From positions 6,515,474 to 6,579,473 of the forward strand of contig NC_033638.1 in the NCBI RefSeq assembly GCF_001540865.1: DNA of 64,000 nucleotides, written 5' to 3'. Each line of letters opens with the position of its first letter. The stretch's first letter is position 1. Positions 48,251 through 64,000 of this stretch are shown piece after piece. The DNA comes from Ananas comosus. Taxonomy: Eukaryota; Streptophyta; Magnoliopsida; Poales; Bromeliaceae. Below the pieces are notes generated by a model. That model was not told the DNA's origin. It saw only the letters and a list, made by a program, of their open reading frames with translations, and did not search any database. The position numbers and the translations under genes are program-made.

Positions 48251-49061
48251 ACAATCTTTTAGGAGCAGACAGTCTTATCAATTATGCAACATCTGTACCG
48301 CACGAAGCTTAAAGCAGTGAAGAATGTTCATCATATGTGTCCTCTTCTTGCTATCTTGTATAGGCTTAATTTGGTATTTACTTTTCCAAAAGCACCAAAT
48401 ATTGTACTTGAAGACCAAACAAATTCAAAAGTATAGTGTCTTTAATTTTTTTTCTCCTTTCATACTATAAAATTGAACTAGATATAAATCATACACCTTG
48501 AGCATCTAACAATTTACAAAAAAATTTTGAAATTTTGTTTTCTTAGAAATAAATGTTTCGTTTTTTTTCTTTTTTCTTTTTTCTTTTTTTTTTCTATGAA
48601 GCAACTTGAATTCAAAACTTGAAACCTCTCAAGTATCAATCATGGAGCCCAGCCGGTTTTAGTTAACTGTGGCAAGTACGGTCGGTAATTCTTTAAATCA
48701 TAGTATAAGAAAAAAAATATTGATACGACGAACTGAGAATTGAATCTCTTATAAAATAGGTGTATTTGATAACCCATTTTGGGTGGGATTAGCTAACTCC
48801 ACTTAACCCCATCAAATTCCAACGAAATACTATTTTTTATCATAATAATCCACTATCCTTCTTATCCCACCTACTCCAACCAAACACTATTTTTTACTAT
48901 TCTGAACTAACTCCAACCCCCAACCAAATACAAAAATACTTTAACCTCATCTTAACTCTGAACGTAATCCTATTCCTGAAATAACTAGTTTTTTCTTAAC
49001 CCCGAACCAAATGGTAACGTCTGTGGAGAGGTCATATCATTGCTCTTATCATTTTCCCTTC
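48251..49061. other. intergenic upstream of the basic small protein
   Basis: AT-rich. The stretch 48760-49010 (TATTTGATAACCCATTTTGG to AACCCCGAACCAAATGG) resembles a MITE with GTTTGG-type ends, not well bounded. No gene seen. Confidence 0.35.
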
Positions 49062-49095
49062 TATAATTAGTTAACACCCTCCTCTCCAGTATCCA

Positions 49096-49133
<38 letters not shown>
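49062..49133 (+). promoter_or_regulatory. TATA-like box and (CT)n leader
   Basis: TATAATTA at 49062-49069 lies 93 bp before the ATG at 49155. It is followed by an uninterrupted CT run (49101-49133), a common arrangement in plant core promoters and leaders. Confidence 0.45.
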
Positions 49134-49134
<1 letters not shown>

Positions 49135-49154
49135 GTTATTACTACCTCCATCAT

Positions 49155-49643
49155 ATGGCCTCTTCCTCGATGATCAAGCTCTCTTACCAAAAGCTCCACA
49201 AACTCCCCACAACCTCAGATGATCATGAGCCCTCTACACTAACAAAGAGAAGCAGCAGCAGCAGCAGCAGAAGAAGAAGAAGCAATTGGCTAAGGTTAGA
49301 CAACGGCGTCGGCAGGAGAAGGCGATGGCACCGCCCGAGAGTGACGGTCGCAGGCCTGCGCAGGCTTATAAGGAGAAAGGCGATGGCGGTGCGCAGCGCG
49401 GTGGCGAAGGTGGCGAGGAGGTTGAAAGAAGGGCGGCCCTACGCCGCGGAGCTCTTCGCCGGAAACTACATGTTCATGCAAGTAGGCCCCTCACCGACGG
49501 CGACGACGACGACGACGACGGCGGCGATGGCGACGGCGATGATGATGGGCTTCTCGCAAAAGCAGTTTTCGACGAGCCACCATGCCCAGCAACAGCACCG
49601 TGGCTCCTTCCCACAGCACTATTCTGCAAGGTTTAGCTACTGA
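49155..49643 (+). CDS. basic small protein, unknown function
   Basis: Intronless, 162 residues. The N-terminal third is Ser/Arg-rich (RSSSSSSRRRRSNW), the middle strongly basic (VTVAGLRRLIRRKAMAVRSA), followed by a compact segment EGRPYAAELFAGNYMFMQVG that looks conserved and is the best evidence for a real gene. The C-terminus is Thr/Ala- and His/Gln-rich. I do not recognise the family and see no signal peptide or known domain; the basic stretch could direct it to the nucleus. High GC and the CT leader fit a genuine gene. A frame at 49286-49636 is a shadow. Confidence 0.6.
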   Translation: MASSSMIKLSYQKLHKLPTTSDDHEPSTLTKRSSSSSSRRRRSNWLRLDNGVGRRRRWHRPRVTVAGLRRLIRRKAMAVRSAVAKVARRLKEGRPYAAELFAGNYMFMQVGPSPTATTTTTTAAMATAMMMGFSQKQFSTSHHAQQQHRGSFPQHYSARFSY

Positions 49644-50053
49644 GGTTCCAGCTGATATACCAAGGAGACTAGCTGATTATAAGTTTAATTAAATAACTCT
49701 TTTCGAATTTTGTTGATAAGAAAAAGAGGGAGAATATGATAGAGTTGTAAGGAGTTGAGCTCGGTGTAAGAGCATTTGTGCTCGTGACATTTTAATAATT
49801 GAATTATCTTAAGATTTATGCAATATTATTAGTGATATATATGTCCCGTTAAATTTTTTTGATTAGTGTTGTATGAATTTTGAGACGATCCAATGACTAA
49901 AAAGTCACTAACATTTAAAAGCACAGGAGTTCAATTTGAATTATAAGATTACAATTAAAAAGCAATTGTAGAGTACATAATAGGTACACATAGGATGTAT
50001 ATACGATAACATTCTTGTATTGTTGTTAATATTATTTTATATCATTGTTATTA
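49644..50053. other. 3' flank and repeat fragment
   Basis: Up to about 49740 is probably the 3' UTR of the preceding gene. About 49770-49945 (TTTGTGCTCGTGACATTTTA to AAAAGCACAGGAGTTCAA) resembles a short diverged relative of the 230-bp repeat. No gene seen. Confidence 0.4.
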
Positions 50054-52092
50054 CTAGTGGGGGACCACACTTCGCAGTAGAGAGGTAAAATATCACAAAA
50101 TAGTTATATTATTTTATAGTTTAGAAATTTAAACATAATACTAATTATGCCTAGTTGTATAAATGAATTTGCCATATTGCTTATATACCTTTGAAAAATT
50201 TTTGAATTTCTGATTATCTTTCTTTGAAGGCTAATATTAAAAATATCTTTTCTACGTTCCAATTTATTTCAAATATCCCTCTAGAGTTTAGTTAAATTAT
50301 GTTAATAAACAGTTAGCAATAGCTGTTGTCTTTATAAAATTACTATTTTGCCCTTTTAAATATACCCTCTTACCATCATCGATTTTTTTTATTTGTTCTT
50401 AAGTTAGGGATACAAAAAATATTTTAATTTTAGATCTTTTCAAATGTACCCTTCTATCATCATCAATATTTCTTACTTGTTCTTAAGTTAAAAGCAAAAG
50501 AAGCATTTTGATTTTTTTTTAAACTTTGGTAGATATTTAACTCACGTTTAACCTAAGTTAACTTAACGGGTGATAACTATATGGGTATTTTAGAATAACG
50601 GAGGAACATAGAAGGATTTATTGGAAAAAAAAAATAAATGAGATAATTTTGAAGTTTTGAGGGGTATACAGGTAATTATCCCTATTTATATGTTATGTAT
50701 TAGTTAAATGCCTAATCAGTTTGAAACCAATACCTAAAAGCTTGATGCCACTAATTTAGCATTAGAGGTTTTAGAAAAGTACAACTCAATCAAGCAGCGC
50801 CTGAAAATTTCGTTGAGTTCAACAAATTTTACAATCAACATGAAAAATTTTTAAATGATCATAACTTTTCTATCCTGTGTCCGATTTCAGCGTGTAATTC
50901 CAATTTAGCAAATACGTTTTGAGATTTACAGGACTGCACGTTCAGAGATAAAAATTGTACCATTTAAAATTATTTGATATTAAATTGTACCATATAAATA
51001 GAAATTGCATTATTTGAAACAAATGTTGTACTATTTAAAACTATTTGAGCATTCATCTCAAAGAGTATAACTTCTGTTTTATATGATGTAACATAGTCTC
51101 ATATAATTTTAAATAGTATAACTTTCGACTCAAAAAGTGCAACTTTCGCCTCAAACAAAATAATTTCATCTAAAATAATGCAATTTTTTCTTATTCTTCT
51201 TTCGTCTCTACTTTTTCATTTTCTTGTAACGGCCATGACACAATCTTTCCCAAAAAAGTTTTTTTTTATTTTTTTATTTTTATTCTTTATTCTTTTTTTC
51301 CACCTACTGTATTTTTTTTTCTATTATCGCACCCTCTCCCTTGCCCTCTGCTGCAATCATCACCTCACTCGATGCCCTCTCCATTTCATGGTCCTTAAAT
51401 CTTGTAGCACCCTTGTCATTGTCCACGGTCATACGCTCCGTCGCATCCTCACCTTCGTAATTTATGCCATATACGAGCCAACATAGGCAGAAGGTGTAGG
51501 CGAGGTAAAACAGCGGAACACGACATCAATGTAGGGGTGGTGGAGGAGGAGGAAAAGGGATAGGAAGCGGGAGAAGGAGAAGAAGCGGCGTAGAGGTAGT
51601 CGAACTAGGAGCAGAACGAGAAAAATGAACGAGTGAAAAATAAAGAGAGAGAGAGAGAGAGAGCAAAGAATAAGAGTATTTTGATCAGATACTAAAAATT
51701 CGAACCGAATCTATAAAATCTAAAATAATAACCCGTTTTTGCAAAAACACAAAATCGGTGAATATTTTATGCAAAAAGACCAATAGAAAATTTTGAATTG
51801 ATTCTACAATTCAAATTAAAGTTTGCATTTAGATTTAGATTTATGAAGCAAACTCAAAATTTAAATTTGAGTTTTGAATCTATTGTTTGAATTTAAACAA
51901 ATTATTGCTTTGAAAGGTCTACTTAACAATTTTATTTTTTAGACTTAATTTGTATCTAGCTAGTTAATTAATTTTGTTTGCAATATGTACATATGGAACA
52001 TTCTTTCTTTCCACTTATGATTCTACCAACTCAAATTTTTTTATCCACTTTTATATATAATATATAATATAGAATATATAGAATAGTATAGA
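50054..52092 (-). mobile_element. candidate Helitron, weak
   Basis: Read on the minus strand a possible element runs from TCTATACTATTCTATATATT (52092, preceded by A) to CTAG (50054, followed by T). These fit the Helitron rules but are short words in AT-rich DNA, and the 3' hairpin is poor. The interior includes a GC-rich island at 51480-51640 with a GA run (51643-51663) that belongs to the dispersed repeat also at 9896-10239. I see no helicase or gene fragment. Confidence 0.25.
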
Positions 52093-52757
52093 TAATACCT
52101 TATATATACCTAATTAAAGTGAAAATCAACTGAGTGTCCATTTAAAGACTCATAATTACAAAGATGTCCTCCTAAATTTGGAAATATCAAAAATGCACTT
52201 CAAACTGTGTGATGTTTTCTCTGTACTGAGGCTTTTGGCCTTAGACTTTGCTCGCAAAATGAGTTCAAACATACATCGCAGATGAAAGAAATGAATGAAA
52301 TGAACATACGCTGAAAAAAAAGACACTCCCAAATTCAGGAAATATGCATGAACAAACAAAACGAAAATTCAGGAAATATGCATGAACAAACAAAACGAAA
52401 TATACTCGACATATTAAATGGTTTCAATGGAATATACTCGACATGTGCGACGATCCATTTTGTGATGGAACAATCGAATGAATCAATAGCTTGTCTATTG
52501 TAACACCAGTGGTAAGTTAAAAGGGAAAAGAAAATTACAAATATGCTGCAGTAGTGTACAACAAAATGGAACAACATTGAAGAATTTGAAGAATCGAATT
52601 TTGTTTAAAAAAAAACTACAATAGAATGGTGCGAATAATAATACAATGATCAACTGTTTCTCTCATCCATCAGTGGTTGTATTTCAGAGTGCATACAGTC
52701 GTAGCATCGTGGAACTGCGTGAGGAAATGCCGCCTCCTGGGAAATAAATTTCTTAAA
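52093..52757 (-). other. 3' flank of the BRN-like gene
   Basis: Sequence beyond the stop of the BRN-like gene, probably holding its 3' UTR. The words CAAATTCAGGAAATATGCATG and GAAAATTCAGGAAATATGCA (about 52330 and 52365) are a local tandem duplication. The poly(A) site is not determined. Confidence 0.4.
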
Positions 52758-62594
<9,837 letters not shown>

Positions 62595-62639
62595 GCTCTC
62601 CCTCCCCCTCTCGTTAACGGCGCTGTTTTAGATTTCTTT

Positions 62640-63289
62640 TTTTATTCTCTCTCTCTTCTTCTTCTTCTTCTTCTTCTTCTTCTTGTAGCTGGTCGTGTTT
62701 GTTTTTGGTTAATTATAACAGGCAATTAATTGTTTTGTTTTTGGTGAACGTTTATAAATTGAGAGCCCCTCAACTATAAGTTATTTTGAAGTAGGCCTCT
62801 AAGATAGTTTGAAATAGGCCCCTGAACTCTTTTTGTTTTCCTAGACAAAAAAATAGAATTTTTTTAATAAATAATCCTACCGATTTGTATAATTATAAAA
62901 ATAAATTTTTTTAAAAAATTATTATAAAAATAGATCTCTAATATATCAAATTGAGTTTTTTAAAAAATAAATAATATAGGCCGTGAATGAGTCATCATAT
63001 TTAAATGCGGTGAATCATTCATCGCTTTCATAACCTCTCCTATTATTGTTATAGAGACATAAAATAGAATAAAAGAGAAATTGAAAGAAAGCTTTTATAG
63101 GACCGTAAAATTTTAATAAATATGTTAAATTATTCACCGCTTTTACTAATATTTTTTTCTCTCTTTATCATAAAACTATATTTACAAATAAAAATTTAGT
63201 AGGTCTAATTTTAAAAAAAAAATTTGGAAAAAGACTACTCCACTAAAATCTCCCAAAAATATATATATATAACTTATCTGTACTTTTAA
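62640..63289. other. upstream of the BRN-like gene, nothing decisive
   Basis: Begins with an (AAG)n-type leader on the minus strand (62661-62683), then AT-rich sequence. The words CCCCTCAACTATAAGTTATT at about 62766 belong to a dispersed repeat also near 25836. No ATG on the minus strand from 62600 to about 62990. Confidence 0.4.
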
Positions 63290-63535
63290 TCATTTTGAGT
63301 CGGCTATTTAGAGCCTTTTCAAAGTTTTGCTTTTTAATCCAAAATTTTTCAATTTATTTAATTTGAGTAGGCCATCAATACTTGGGCTTTGAAATTTAAG
63401 CTTATTACTTTAATAAATTTATAGTTGTAAGAATCGAATGAAGTATACTATTTAAATATGTACAAATAAACAACGAATTAAAAATTTAAAATCAAAGTGT
63501 CGTTGATCGACTCAAATTCAGTATATTACAGGGAA
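63290..63535. mobile_element. fold-back element family C, uninterrupted copy
   Basis: Imperfect inverted arms around TTACTTTAATAAATTTATAG, which matches the centre of the copy split by the solo LTR at 6441-7468. The right arm ends CAAAGTGTCGTTGATCGACTC. Borders are approximate. Confidence 0.5.
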
Positions 63536-63689
63536 CTTCCTTCCCTTGATTCCACCAAATTTTCTAGAAATTCGTCAAAAATTTTACTCTTATTCACACG
63601 CAACCTAACCAGCTCAAAATGCAGTGGTATATAGGGATAAAAAATAGGATACAAATTAGGATCAATTAAACATTTGAAGTCAAACTATA

Positions 63690-63993
63690 AGGTAGGTGAC
63701 ATTTTGGTCATCAAACTTTAATTTGTTGTAATTTCTATCTCGAACTTTCAGAATTATTATAACTAAATATTATAACCTTATTTAGTTGACTAAATATTAA
63801 TATATTGCTAACGTAAAAATGGTGTAGTAGTGTTTTGATTGATGATGTATCAATAATTAAGTTGACAGATCGCTTTTACATTAGTGATGTATTAATATTT
63901 AATCAACTAAATTAGGTTGTGGGACTTGATTGTACCAGTTATAAAAATTTGAGATAAAAATTACAATAAATTATAATTTAAGGACTAAAATAG
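63690..63993. mobile_element. fold-back element, AT-rich
   Basis: The left arm TTGTAATTTCTATCTCGAAC and right arm (complement TTGTAATTTTTATCTCAAAT) are inverted. It reaches nearly to the window end, and similar words occur at about 9780-9860 and 10730-10790. It is non-coding. Confidence 0.5.
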
Positions 63994-64000
63994 CACGTTC

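Overview
This is a 64 kb piece of a flowering-plant nuclear genome: AT-rich, with long intron-split genes and many small transposons. I think a monocot is likely (inference, low confidence), because the degenerate Do-like protease type and the CT-rich 5' leaders fit that group. Two single N bases (3878 and 54180) mark assembly joins.

Five protein-coding genes can be supported, plus one weaker one. (1) DPE2, the cytosolic 4-alpha-glucanotransferase of night-time starch breakdown, + strand, 22 coding exons (15828-23080) that splice to exactly 964 codons; one intron is a U12-type AT-AC intron. (2) A small acidic protein (26661-27032, +). (3) A Deg/HtrA-like protein with a PDZ domain (about 30942-33542, +) in which all three catalytic-triad positions look substituted. 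(4) An ESF2/ABT1-type pre-rRNA processing factor (36912-40955, -). (5) A basic small protein with a C-terminal FAGNYMFMQV motif (49155-49643, +; weaker, not recognised). (6) A BRN1/2-type (Bruno-like, CELF) three-RRM RNA-binding protein (52758-62594, -, nine exons) with no visible ATG before its first RRM. These are ordinary dispersed plant genes; nothing suggests they form a cluster.

The space between them is a dense transposon graveyard. I could define many elements by terminal repeats and target-site duplications (TSDs): a Mutator-like MITE family with four copies (three with perfect 9-bp TSDs), two other 9-bp-TSD fold-back elements, hAT-like MITEs with perfect 8-bp TSDs, a PIF/Harbinger-like element with a TAA TSD, a solo LTR with a 5-bp TSD, TRIM elements (one Cassandra-like with 5S rRNA-derived LTRs), a tRNA-derived SINE family with two TSD-flanked copies in opposite orientation, and a Helitron carrying an M16-peptidase gene fragment. 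Several are nested. The 1.5 kb upstream of DPE2 and the DNA directly upstream of the ESF2-like leader are stacks of such insertions.

I did not find a new multi-gene system. The most interesting items are the AT-AC intron, the pseudoprotease, the missing start codon of the BRN-like gene, the fold-back Mutator element with an internal palindrome array, and the Helitron with a captured gene piece.
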